Below are positions 6,848 to 14,315 of a stretch of 15,099 nt of DNA, one piece after another. Source of the DNA: JAWXCM01 sp034408745 (lineage in GTDB: Bacteria > Acidobacteriota > Terriglobia > Bryobacterales > Bryobacteraceae); contig JAWXCM010000438.1 in assembly GCA_034408745.1 (NCBI GenBank), forward strand, positions 1 through 15,099, read 5' to 3'. The translations under genes and the position numbers were made by a program. The notes below the pieces were generated by a model. The model saw nothing but the letters and a program-made list of their open reading frames with translations, ran no database searches and was not told the origin of the DNA. Every line of letters begins with the position of its first letter. The first letter of the stretch is position 1.

Positions 6848-7897
6848 TCAGGAGGACCTGGAGGCCGACATCCGGCGCCAGAAGCGCGCCATCGCCTTGT
6901 AGCCCTTGCGCAACGCGCCAGGAACGCCATCCGGGCCGATGGTCATGAAGTAGATCACGAGCAGGCCGAACAGCGTGTTCTTGATGAGGAAGATCTGGCT
7001 TCCGAGTTGGGGCCCGATCACGCCGTCCAGTGCCCTCACGATGAAGTCAGGTATCCCCACCACCAGAAAAGCGCCCAGAATCGGCCCATAGGAAAATCCC
7101 ATTCCCCCGACGATGACGATCGCGACAAACTGAATCGCGAGTTCCAGGGTGATGCCCTCCCAGGACGCCGTCATCTGGTAGAAGGCCAGGATGGCCCCCA
7201 CGGCTGCGATCACGCCAGAGCTTATGGTGAACGCGATGAACTTTGCCCGCACGGTATTCACGCCGGCGATCTCGGCGGCATCCTGGTCATCCCGTATGGC
7301 GATCAATGCGCGCCCGAGGCTGCTGGTCCGGATCATTTGCGTCGCGATGAGCAAGACGGCGCTCAATACGCAAAACAGCACATACCAGTCCAGCGGAGTA
7401 TCCAGCCCGATGCCGGCAATGCTGGCTGGTGCCAGGCTAAACGGCGAGCCCTTGCGCATGTCGTTCTGCACGATCTGAAGGACGAAGACGATGATGAAAT
7501 GCATGGCCATCGTCGCAGTGGCGAAATACAGGTGCTTCAGCCTTAAGCCAGGCAGGGCGAGCAGCACGCCGACGCCCATGCCCAGTGCGGCAGACAGGAG
7601 TGTCGATGTGACAATGCCCACCCCCATTGTTTCGGACAGGTGCCCGGCCAGGAAGCCTCCGATTCCGAGTAGGGCAGCCGACGCGACCGACACCATTCCG
7701 CCCATCCCCATGATGATGTTGAGGCCTTGGGCGGTCAGGCCCATGAGAAGAACCAGATTGAAGGTGCGTATCGACGTGGTGCCGAACAGGAACGGAATGG
7801 CCGCCATGGTGGCAAGGACGGCGATGTACGGGCCCCATTCGAGGCTCGGACGCATCCTTCCGCCCGGCGCCGAATCGAACGCGGAAGACTGCGCCAT
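6848..7897 (-). CDS. livM: Branched-chain amino acid-type ABC transporter permease (LivM-like)
   Basis: 349-residue inner-membrane permease with many hydrophobic helices. The family pattern is LPGLRLKHLYFATATMAM, the cytoplasmic coupling loop (GRALIAIRDDQDAAEIAGVN) and VAIVIVGGMGFSYGPILGAF. The start is ATG 7897, which overlaps the livH stop as TGATG; a GTG one codon earlier (7900) is equally possible. It pairs with LivH to form the membrane channel. The C-terminus ends in a basic tail (RFWRRMSASRSS). Confidence 0.92.
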   Translation of the reverse strand: MAQSSAFDSAPGGRMRPSLEWGPYIAVLATMAAIPFLFGTTSIRTFNLVLLMGLTAQGLNIIMGMGGMVSVASAALLGIGGFLAGHLSETMGVGIVTSTLLSAALGMGVGVLLALPGLRLKHLYFATATMAMHFIIVFVLQIVQNDMRKGSPFSLAPASIAGIGLDTPLDWYVLFCVLSAVLLIATQMIRTSSLGRALIAIRDDQDAAEIAGVNTVRAKFIAFTISSGVIAAVGAILAFYQMTASWEGITLELAIQFVAIVIVGGMGFSYGPILGAFLVVGIPDFIVRALDGVIGPQLGSQIFLIKNTLFGLLVIYFMTIGPDGVPGALRKGYKAMARFWRRMSASRSS

Positions 7898-8775
7898 CAC
7901 ACCCGGCGCACCTGCTTGCTGCCGAACAATCCGTGCGGGAGGACCAGCAATACGAGGAGAAGGACGGCGAACGCAACAACGTCACCGGCGGCAGATCCTA
8001 GGAACGCGGTGGCTGTGGCCTGCGCGGCGCCGAGGATTATCGCTCCGGGCAATTTTCCAAATACCGAGTCAAGGCCGCCCAACAGTGCGGCCGGCACCGC
8101 GACCAGTCCGAGCAGGATCATCGAAGGGTCGACCTGCAAGCGGATTCCATAGGAAATCGAGGCGACCGCGGATACAAGCGCGCCGACTCCCCACGCCGTG
8201 CAAATGATCAGCGTCACAGGAAGTCCCTGCTGCGCCGCCAGCAGCGGGTTTTCCGCCGTGGCGCGCATGTAGACACCCAGTCGCGACATGGTCGTCGCCC
8301 ACGACAGAATGGCCCACACCGCGAATCCCATCACTACGAGAACGACGTCTGTGACGGTCAGCGTGACGGCCTGCGGAATCTGAAAGAGCGTATCGCTCTT
8401 GCCGGGAACATCGATGTGCCGGATCCCCGTTCCCCATATCAGCCCGCAAATCGCCAGCAGCGCGATGGACAGGGCAAAGGAAACGATCATCTGGCTCCAT
8501 TCCTCCTGGCCGACGAGCCGGGAAAAAATGCCCAGGTACAGCGCTGCCCCCAGCCCCAGCGATCCTGCGGTGGTCAGAACGACAGCCCATCCCAGCCCGA
8601 AGGAGGCGTAGCAGGTGGTAAAGAGCAGCACACAGAAAAGCCCCATCTCCGCGATCGCGAAATTGAACACTCGCGATGCGCGGTAGATGAGGACATAGCC
8701 AAGGCCGAATAGCGCATACATGGACGTATAGATCAGGGTTTGCACCAGGATCTGAATCCACAGGCCGGAAGTCAT
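7897..8775 (-). CDS. livH: Branched-chain amino acid-type ABC transporter permease (LivH-like)
   Basis: 292-residue inner-membrane permease. It has about eight hydrophobic segments, the N-terminal LivH pattern ALFGLGYVLIYRASRVFNFA, the coupling-loop segment GVYMRATAENPLLAAQQG and a glycine-rich GLVAVPAALLGGLDSVFG. GGAG lies eight bases before ATG 8775. The gene follows the solute-binding-protein gene by 35 bp and overlaps livM by one base, so the whole set is one transcription unit. Confidence 0.92.
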   Translation of the reverse strand: MTSGLWIQILVQTLIYTSMYALFGLGYVLIYRASRVFNFAIAEMGLFCVLLFTTCYASFGLGWAVVLTTAGSLGLGAALYLGIFSRLVGQEEWSQMIVSFALSIALLAICGLIWGTGIRHIDVPGKSDTLFQIPQAVTLTVTDVVLVVMGFAVWAILSWATTMSRLGVYMRATAENPLLAAQQGLPVTLIICTAWGVGALVSAVASISYGIRLQVDPSMILLGLVAVPAALLGGLDSVFGKLPGAIILGAAQATATAFLGSAAGDVVAFAVLLLVLLVLPHGLFGSKQVRRV

Positions 8776-8810
8776 CGAGTCGACTCCGTCAAGACCAGTC
8801 GGCCTTCAGG

Positions 8811-10037
8811 TCAGGGTTTGCCCCAGGCTGCGCTGTACATATCGCCAACGGCTTCGAGCTTGCCGTTGTTGGCGCGGTAGAAGCGTCCGGTATCGACACC
8901 CTGGTGGCGGGTCGGGCTGTAGACCACTGGCTTGAAGGTGATGCCGCCGGTATCGATCTGGCCGATTCCATGCGTGGTCTTCTGCAGAGATTCGGAATTG
9001 CAATTCTCGCCGCACTTGTTGAGGATGGCCGTGATCTGCAGGGCAGTGTTGTAGCCGGTGATGGCGTTGTAGCTGGTGATCAGACCGTCATATATCCCAA
9101 CCGACTTCATCGCCGCGATCATCTCGGCATATCCCCTTCCCGCATTGCTGTCCTGAGTGGTCGGGTATTGGCGGATGGCGTAGTAGCCCGGGTAGTTGTT
9201 GACCAGCATGGTCCGCTCGGCGTTTCCGCCGTGGAAATTGACTGCCGGAATCTTGCTGCCCTGGGCGACCATGGCCCGGACCGCAAGGATGGCAACCGGA
9301 TCGACCGCGCCCATGATGACGACATCGGGTTGTGCGCTGAGCATCTTGGCCACAGCCACGCCGGCATCGGTGACGTTCAGGGGAACAACCTCATCCGCCA
9401 CGACCCTCCAGCCGGGCTGCTGCTGCTTCATCAGGTCCTTCAGGATCTCAACGTACGCAATCACGCCCGCCGTCTGGTTGTAATAGAGCGCAACCTTTAG
9501 ATCATTCTTGTTGGGGAAGAGATGTTTGCGGACGAAGTCGATCTGCATCTGCCCTTCGGATGCCGTTGTTATGTCGCTGGAGAAAAGATAGGGCTGGAAC
9601 GGGTTCAGGAGTTTGGCGCTTGTCCCGCCTGAAAAGAGCGAGACCTTGGCGCGGTTGGCGATCGGCGCCGCCGCCTCGACATTGCCGCTGATGGTGAGGC
9701 CCATGATGGCCACTGCGCCGGCGCCCTGGAGGTCCTGTATCGATGTGGCGACGCGCGTGGCGTCGGCCTGGCTGTCGATCACGCGAAGATCGATCTTGCG
9801 GCCGTGCACCCCACCCCTGGCATTCACCGAATCGAAATATGCCTTGGCACCCGCCAGCAGCGGCGTTCCGAGGCCGGCATTGGGCCCGGACAGCACGTCG
9901 GTGAATCCCACGACGAACGGCGGCTTTGCCGCCTGCGCGAAACTCGTTTGCACTCCTGTCGTAACGCTCAGCGTGCCGACCGTGGCAGCTGCGAGCATGA
10001 ATAGTTTTGTGTGGCGTACTGCGCTATTGCTGATCAT
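8811..10037 (-). CDS. Periplasmic substrate-binding protein of Liv/HAAT type
   Basis: 408-residue type I periplasmic binding protein (Peripla_BP_6). Residues 1-36 are a Sec signal peptide with basic N-region, hydrophobic core LFMLAAATVGTL and an AQA cleavage site. The mature protein begins AKPPFVVGFTDVLSGPNAG, the normal first strand of this fold, and two cysteines (LNKCGENC) near residue 330 may form a disulfide. It delivers the solute to the LivHMFG complex. GAGGGGA lies about five bases before the ATG. A 165-bp gap separates it from the amidohydrolase-like gene upstream and contains inverted repeats, so it may have its own promoter. The ligand cannot be inferred, and Liv-type receptors in such clusters often bind aromatic or organic acids. 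Confidence 0.92.
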   Translation of the reverse strand: MISNSAVRHTKLFMLAAATVGTLSVTTGVQTSFAQAAKPPFVVGFTDVLSGPNAGLGTPLLAGAKAYFDSVNARGGVHGRKIDLRVIDSQADATRVATSIQDLQGAGAVAIMGLTISGNVEAAAPIANRAKVSLFSGGTSAKLLNPFQPYLFSSDITTASEGQMQIDFVRKHLFPNKNDLKVALYYNQTAGVIAYVEILKDLMKQQQPGWRVVADEVVPLNVTDAGVAVAKMLSAQPDVVIMGAVDPVAILAVRAMVAQGSKIPAVNFHGGNAERTMLVNNYPGYYAIRQYPTTQDSNAGRGYAEMIAAMKSVGIYDGLITSYNAITGYNTALQITAILNKCGENCNSESLQKTTHGIGQIDTGGITFKPVVYSPTRHQGVDTGRFYRANNGKLEAVGDMYSAAWGKP

Positions 10038-10090
10038 TGGTTTCCCCTCATGTGTGGTCGTGGCGCCCGATTTGCCGGTGGATTCAAACA

Positions 10091-10197
10091 GATTGCAACT
10101 TCATTTGCAACAACTCGTTGAGCGATTGTTCAATCAGAAACAAATACTGATGCTGGTGTTCGTCCGCGTGCATTGCCGCGGCGGAAAATTTGCAATC
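10091..10197. promoter_or_regulatory. Inverted-repeat region upstream of the solute-binding-protein gene
   Basis: The 165-bp gap (10038-10202) is AT-richer than its neighbours. It contains TTGCAA three times (10093-10098, 10105-10110, 10190-10195). It also contains the palindrome GATTG-TT-CAATC (10124-10135). GATTGCAA at 10091-10098 and TTGCAATC at 10190-10197 are inverted copies. These could be operator half-sites for the transporter genes. I found no convincing -35/-10 pair. Confidence 0.35.
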
Positions 10198-10202
10198 TGT
10201 GT

Positions 10203-11078
10203 TTAGGCGGAAGGCGGCCAACGAAAGATTTTGGACAAGGTGCCCCCCAGGAGCTGCTCTTTCTCGCTGTTGGACAGCGCACTCGACAACCGGATGTAGT
10301 CCAGTGCCTCGCGGTACGAATGCAGGCTGGCCACCCGCGTGAAATCAGAGCCCCACATGGCGCGATCGAAGCCGTAGGCCTCGAACACCAGCGCAAGAGA
10401 GGGCCAGATGTCGCTGAACGGATATTTCTCCGAGGAAAGCGCGGGGGCGCCGGAGATCTTGACTGAAACATTCGGCCGCCGTGCCAACTCGAGCAGGGAA
10501 GGCAATTCGGCGAACGCATCGCCCTGAATAGGGATGGCCGGTGGCGCTTCCATGCCCAGATGGTCGATTACCAGCGTCAGCTCGGTGTGCCTGTCAGCGA
10601 CTGCAACGGCATTGGCAAGGCAACCTGGCGTGTAGAGGCAGATGGGCACGGAGTATTTCGATGCGGTGGCAAATAGCCGGTTGAGTTCGGGACTTTCGAG
10701 GCGATGCCGTTCTTTCGCGCCTACGATGACTCGAATCCCGAGCATTCCGGGCTGATCCCGCCACGACGACACCTTGGTTTCGAGGTCGGGGGAGAACTCG
10801 TCGGTTTTTCCGATCACAGCGAAGCGGTCCGGATATTTGGCCGCGACGGATAGGGCATAGCGATTGTCCATGCCATAGATGCTCGGCAGGACGATCAGGC
10901 CGGCGTCGACGCCCACTTCCTCCATTGCGCCGATGAGTCCGGTGGCGGGAAACGGCTCGTGTTCATAGTGCGCGCGGGATGGGGCCATGGGCGTTCCGGG
11001 CTTGCCGAATTCCGGATCCCACGGCCACTGATCGCTTTCCGCTTCCCAACAGTGAAACTGTGCGTCGATGACGCGCAT
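10203..11078 (-). CDS. Amidohydrolase-related (Amidohydro_2, PDC-lactonase-like) hydrolase
   Basis: 291-residue TIM-barrel protein of the amidohydrolase-2 group, whose members include 2-pyrone-4,6-dicarboxylate and other lactone hydrolases and some decarboxylases. The N-terminal metal motif, usually D-x-H-x-H, reads VIDAQFHCWE with Gln7 in place of the first His and His9 kept. The barrel strand usually containing a ligand His reads PICLYTPG (Tyr149). VIDHLG (His173) and MWGSDF (Asp245) are present. The altered ligand set suggests a metal-independent or differently liganded enzyme. The start ATG 11078 has GAGGAG seven bases upstream. It is the first gene of the minus-strand run with the transporter and divergent from the Rieske oxygenase, so it probably acts in the same pathway. 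Confidence 0.8.
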   Translation of the reverse strand: MRVIDAQFHCWEAESDQWPWDPEFGKPGTPMAPSRAHYEHEPFPATGLIGAMEEVGVDAGLIVLPSIYGMDNRYALSVAAKYPDRFAVIGKTDEFSPDLETKVSSWRDQPGMLGIRVIVGAKERHRLESPELNRLFATASKYSVPICLYTPGCLANAVAVADRHTELTLVIDHLGMEAPPAIPIQGDAFAELPSLLELARRPNVSVKISGAPALSSEKYPFSDIWPSLALVFEAYGFDRAMWGSDFTRVASLHSYREALDYIRLSSALSNSEKEQLLGGTLSKIFRWPPSA

Positions 11079-11149
11079 GCGCTAGCTCCTCGGTCTGTTC
11101 TGACCTCGCTTCAATCCTACCTCAACGGAGAGCCCACATTGCGCACGCG

Positions 11150-11188
11150 ACGCGCGCGTTGACGCTAAAGCTGATATGCGGCTAGTCT
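11150..11188 (+). promoter_or_regulatory. Weak candidate promoter/operator between the divergent amidohydrolase and Rieske genes
   Basis: TTGACG (11159-11164), the same -35 hexamer as before the AhpD-like gene, is followed after 18 bases by TAGTCT (11183-11188), a poor -10. The -35 overlaps the edge of a 10-bp palindrome ACGCGCGCGT (11150-11159). The 185-bp divergent gap must hold promoters for both genes, but this assignment is tentative. Confidence 0.3.
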
Positions 11189-11263
11189 TGGGACGCAATG
11201 GGCAAGTGGAACGCTTGCTCCGTCAGTTGAATTTCAAGTGGACCACCCTTCTCGCAGGATCAA

Positions 11264-12481
11264 ATGGCAGACAACGATACTATCGCCGGCCCGTCGCCGC
11301 ATTGGGCGGCAGCGAGGCAACAGCGGCGCACCGCGATGCTGCAACGGCTGGTCAGGCACCTGGCCGACGGTACCACCGACCTCGCCCGGGGCGGCCCGAT
11401 GCCGCTGGATGCAAGGGCCTTTACCGATCCAGCGCGTTTCGACCTGGAGCGTCGGGAACTGTTTCTGAAACGGCCGGTGCTCGCAGCGCTGTCGCGGGAT
11501 ATTCCGGAACCCGGGGATACGCTGCTGTTCGAGGATCTGGGCCCCAGCATCGTTCTGGTGCGCAATGAAGAGCGAAAAGTCCGCGCTTTTCTGAACATGT
11601 GCGCTCATCGTGGTGCCAAGGTCGTCACGGAATGCGACAGGAAACGCCGGCTCACCTGCCGATTCCACGGCTGGACCTTCGATCTCGATGGAAAACTCGC
11701 CGGCATCCCCGGCGCCGAGGGATTTGCGGGAATCGACCGCGAACAGCGCGGCCTTGTTCCGGTGCCGGTCGGTGAATGGAAGGGAATGATTTTCGTTCAG
11801 GGAGAGCCGGGCACGCAGGAAATCGATGTCGAAGCCCACCTCGGCGACTTCGCGCCCGTGGTCGCCGAGCTGGAACTGCATCTGGCCAAACCGGTCAAGT
11901 CCGGGATCATCGACGCCGCCGCCAACTGGAAATACGTCAACGACACCTTCTGCGAGGGTTACCACTTCGCGACCCTGCATGCCAAATCCATCGCCCGGAT
12001 CGCCGTCAGCAACGTCATGGCCTACACGGCGTATGGCGCCAATCACTGGATGGCGACCTGCCGCGCGGACTTTCGTGAACTCGTGGGCAAGCCGCAGCAC
12101 GAATGGCCGGATTTCAACTACGGTGGCCTCTTTTTCTTTTTCCCCAACGCCACGCTGAACGTGTCGCCGATCAAGGGTGGGAGTGAATTCTACGGCCTCT
12201 CACGAGTGTTTCCGGGGGGCAGTGTCGGAGTCTCCCGCACGCTGATGACGACCTACAGGCCCGGCCATGCGAATCCCGACGCTGACGACGCACTTTGGGC
12301 GGACATGCAGGACTTCGTCGAAAACGTCGTTCGCACCGAGGATTGCAGCGTTTCGCGGGACGGTCAGCACAATCTGCAATATGCGCCCCCTGGGTTCCAC
12401 GCACTGATCGGCGCCAACGAAATTGCAGTTCAGGGAGTGCACCGCAATATCCAGGCGGTGGTTGACGGCGCGACCGGCTAG
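11264..12481 (+). CDS. Rieske non-haem iron aromatic-ring-hydroxylating oxygenase, alpha subunit
   Basis: 405-residue oxygenase subunit. The Rieske [2Fe-2S] motif is CAH at 113-115 and CRFH at 132-135. The catalytic-iron segment is NWKYVNDTFCEGYH then H (221-239), with His234 and His239 as iron ligands and Asp360 in TEDCSVS as probable third ligand. The residue usually linking Rieske and iron centres, three before the first His, is Glu231 rather than Asp, as in carnitine/choline-type members. The length suits an alpha-only (alpha3) enzyme. No beta subunit, ferredoxin or reductase gene lies in the window, so electrons must come from elsewhere. AGGA (11256-11259) is four bases before the ATG. 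Divergent from the amidohydrolase-like gene and convergent with the 353-residue gene. Substrate unknown. Confidence 0.9.
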   Translation: MADNDTIAGPSPHWAAARQQRRTAMLQRLVRHLADGTTDLARGGPMPLDARAFTDPARFDLERRELFLKRPVLAALSRDIPEPGDTLLFEDLGPSIVLVRNEERKVRAFLNMCAHRGAKVVTECDRKRRLTCRFHGWTFDLDGKLAGIPGAEGFAGIDREQRGLVPVPVGEWKGMIFVQGEPGTQEIDVEAHLGDFAPVVAELELHLAKPVKSGIIDAAANWKYVNDTFCEGYHFATLHAKSIARIAVSNVMAYTAYGANHWMATCRADFRELVGKPQHEWPDFNYGGLFFFFPNATLNVSPIKGGSEFYGLSRVFPGGSVGVSRTLMTTYRPGHANPDADDALWADMQDFVENVVRTEDCSVSRDGQHNLQYAPPGFHALIGANEIAVQGVHRNIQAVVDGATG

Positions 12482-12552
12482 AACAGGAAATCACGACTCG
12501 GACACGCGAAGCGCAGAAGCTTCACCTGCCCGAACCGGGTTCGATGCATCGG

Positions 12553-13614
12553 TTAGCGAACGGTTTCCTGGCTTTGCATCTCGCTCTCGCCCCAGCTGGG
12601 CAGAATGGTGCCATGCAAGCCACCCAATCCGCCGCACACCACGGGCTGGATGCGGTCGGGCCGGGTGACGGCGTGCACGCGACCCTTGCTGTCCACGCGT
12701 CCGCCCTCGCGCATGTAGCCCTGATCAGTGGGGCGCCATGTTTCGATGGGCTGCCAGCAATGCTCGAACAGGTAATCCTGGAAGGACTCCATTTTGGGAA
12801 AGGTCTTGCTGAAGCGCTCCGCCCACTTCGGATTGATCAGCACCACGATCTCGCCGTTGGTGAAGCGCGGCACCAGCAGCAGGTTGCTCATGGGTGAGGC
12901 CATGCTTTTGGCGATCAGATAGGCCAGGTCATGATCGTCCTCGGAATTCTGGTTTGCCAGCGCCATGGTTCCCTTGCCGCCGTGCACGGTAACGACTTCC
13001 TGGTCGCGCGTGTAGCCGCGGCGCTCGGCCAGGGAGGGCCAATCCGAGCGCTCCTCCCACTCGCCGAAGCACAGTCCGCCCAGCCGCGCCGGCTGGCCGA
13101 AAACCGTGCGCGAGCTTTCGCCCGCGCGCAGGCCGCCGATATTGCGCAGGCACAACTGCACGGCGCGCCCGATGGTGGCCGATCCGCGTCCGTCCGCGCC
13201 GCCCAGGCAGCCGGCGCGATAGTTGATGCCCATGTCGTCGCGCAACGGCCCGTTCACCATGATCATTGGCGTTACCGATGATGTGGTCGTTGCGTGGCCG
13301 AAGCTGTTGTAGAACGGCTTTGACATCGCCTCGAGCGTGGCGATAACCAGAGGTAGATGCTTGGGCTGGCAGCCGGCCAGCACGGCGTTGATGGCAATCA
13401 CTTCGACCGTGGCAATGCCATGACGCGGCGCCAGCTCGGATACGACGATGTCGGTGCTGAGGCGCGGCGTGCCGGCCAGCATGGCTTCGACACGATCGTC
13501 CGTGGCGGGAACCAATGGCAATCCGTCGCCCCATTTTTCGGCCAGCGACAATTCGAGCAGGGCTTCAGGATCGTTCTTGACGCGGATGAGGCTGCTTTGC
13601 AATACAGCGCTCAT
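12553..13614 (-). CDS. Conserved-looking protein of unknown function, coupled to the UGSC-type selenoprotein gene
   Basis: 353-residue soluble-looking protein with no signal peptide or membrane segment. I do not recognise a named domain. Notable segments are AEKWGDGLPLVPATDDRV (25-42), TVEVIAINAVLAGCQP (69-84) and MIMVNGPLRDDMGIN (117-131). These are followed by AGCLGGADGRGSATIGRA (134-151) and a glycine-rich CGGLGGLHG near the C-terminus (327-335). Cysteines are at 82, 136, 155, 182, 286 and 327. The ATG overlaps the stop of the UGSC-type gene as ATGA, so the two are translationally coupled and probably act together, for instance as partner subunit or substrate-binding component of a thiol/selenol redox enzyme. 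That role is inference. Convergent with the Rieske gene. Confidence 0.7.
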   Translation of the reverse strand: MSAVLQSSLIRVKNDPEALLELSLAEKWGDGLPLVPATDDRVEAMLAGTPRLSTDIVVSELAPRHGIATVEVIAINAVLAGCQPKHLPLVIATLEAMSKPFYNSFGHATTTSSVTPMIMVNGPLRDDMGINYRAGCLGGADGRGSATIGRAVQLCLRNIGGLRAGESSRTVFGQPARLGGLCFGEWEERSDWPSLAERRGYTRDQEVVTVHGGKGTMALANQNSEDDHDLAYLIAKSMASPMSNLLLVPRFTNGEIVVLINPKWAERFSKTFPKMESFQDYLFEHCWQPIETWRPTDQGYMREGGRVDSKGRVHAVTRPDRIQPVVCGGLGGLHGTILPSWGESEMQSQETVR

Positions 13615-14159
13615 CGCTTAGCTCCGATGATGCTCAGGAATTGCGGGTACATGTCCACCGCGATGCGGCGCACTTCCTCATCGGGCAGGCCTTCCAGCGG
13701 ATAGGGAAACACCAGTTGACGCATGTTGCCGTGGCCTTCCATGGAGGCAATGTTTCTGCCGTGCTCGACGAATTCCTTGGTGACTGCAACGACCACCGGC
13801 TTCTGCCTGTCTTCGACTACAACCGTGTCACGCACGGAGTAAAGGGTGCACGCCCCTCAATTGGCCAGGCCGACGATGGCACAGTCCACCGAGCTCGCCC
13901 AGGCATCCACTAGGTCCTTGGTCAGCTGACCCTCTTCGCCGACGTGCTCGGTGACCCGGAGAATCACCGGCTCCGCGCCGTCGCCCTTCAGCATTTCAGA
14001 CCAGACATCGCAGACTGTCAGCCAGGAGCGCCACATGATGTCGTTGCGCATGCCCACGCGCAGTCCCTTGATGGGCTTGTCCAGATCGAACACGGGGACC
14101 GCCCCCTGTCGGGCGAACCTGGCAACGGGATTGCGTACGCTGATTTCTTCTGAACTCAC
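13611..14159 (-). CDS. UGSC-family (seleno)protein with in-frame TGA read as selenocysteine (U-G-A-C motif)
   Basis: Two minus-strand reading segments, 14159-13860 and 13856-13611, are in the same frame and are separated only by TGA at 13859-13857. Read through, the product has 182 residues with Sec101 in GLAN-U-GACTLYSVRDT, giving a U-x-x-C redox motif (Sec101, Cys104). The sequence on both sides (VDCAIVGLAN before; VRDTVVVEDRQKPVVVAVTKEF after) fits the UGSC family as I recall it, in which U or C occupies this site; the third residue is Ala instead of Ser. The start is GTG 14159 with a strong AGGAGG (14169-14164). A SECIS-like hairpin follows the TGA. The stop overlaps the 353-residue gene as ATGA. 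Function is unknown, probably a thiol/selenol reductase component. Alternatives are a nonsense mutation of a Cys codon or sequencing error. Confidence 0.8.
13823..13837 (-). promoter_or_regulatory. Candidate bacterial SECIS hairpin
   Basis: On the minus strand CCGTG (13837-13833), loop CGTGA (13832-13828) and CACGG (13827-13823) form a perfect 5-bp stem with a 5-base apical loop containing G-U. The loop starts 24 bases after the TGA, within the spacing known for bacterial SECIS elements, where SelB recognises a small stem with a G (often GU) in the loop. A competing GGG/CCC hairpin closer to the TGA is possible. Read by eye, without folding energies. Confidence 0.5.
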
Positions 14160-14282
14160 TTCGCCTCCTATGACGGGAATGGTGTCGGGTAGTCTTGGTA
14201 TTTTTAGCTTACACCGGAATCAAACAGGCATGATTCGAGGTTCCATCGACATGGCGTGCCAGCTTGTCGAACTGCACCATCC

Positions 14283-14301
14283 CCCGCCAGGGATCGGCGG
14301 G
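14283..14301 (-). terminator. GC-rich hairpin after the iclR-type gene
   Basis: CCCGCC (14283-14288) and GGCGGG (14296-14301) pair with a 7-base loop, 15 bases beyond the iclR stop. It lies in the 156-bp gap before the UGSC-type gene. No T-run follows, so it would be at best a Rho-assisted or partial terminator separating the regulator from the UGSC operon. Confidence 0.35.
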
Positions 14302-14315
14302 CCTCGAGGGAGGCA

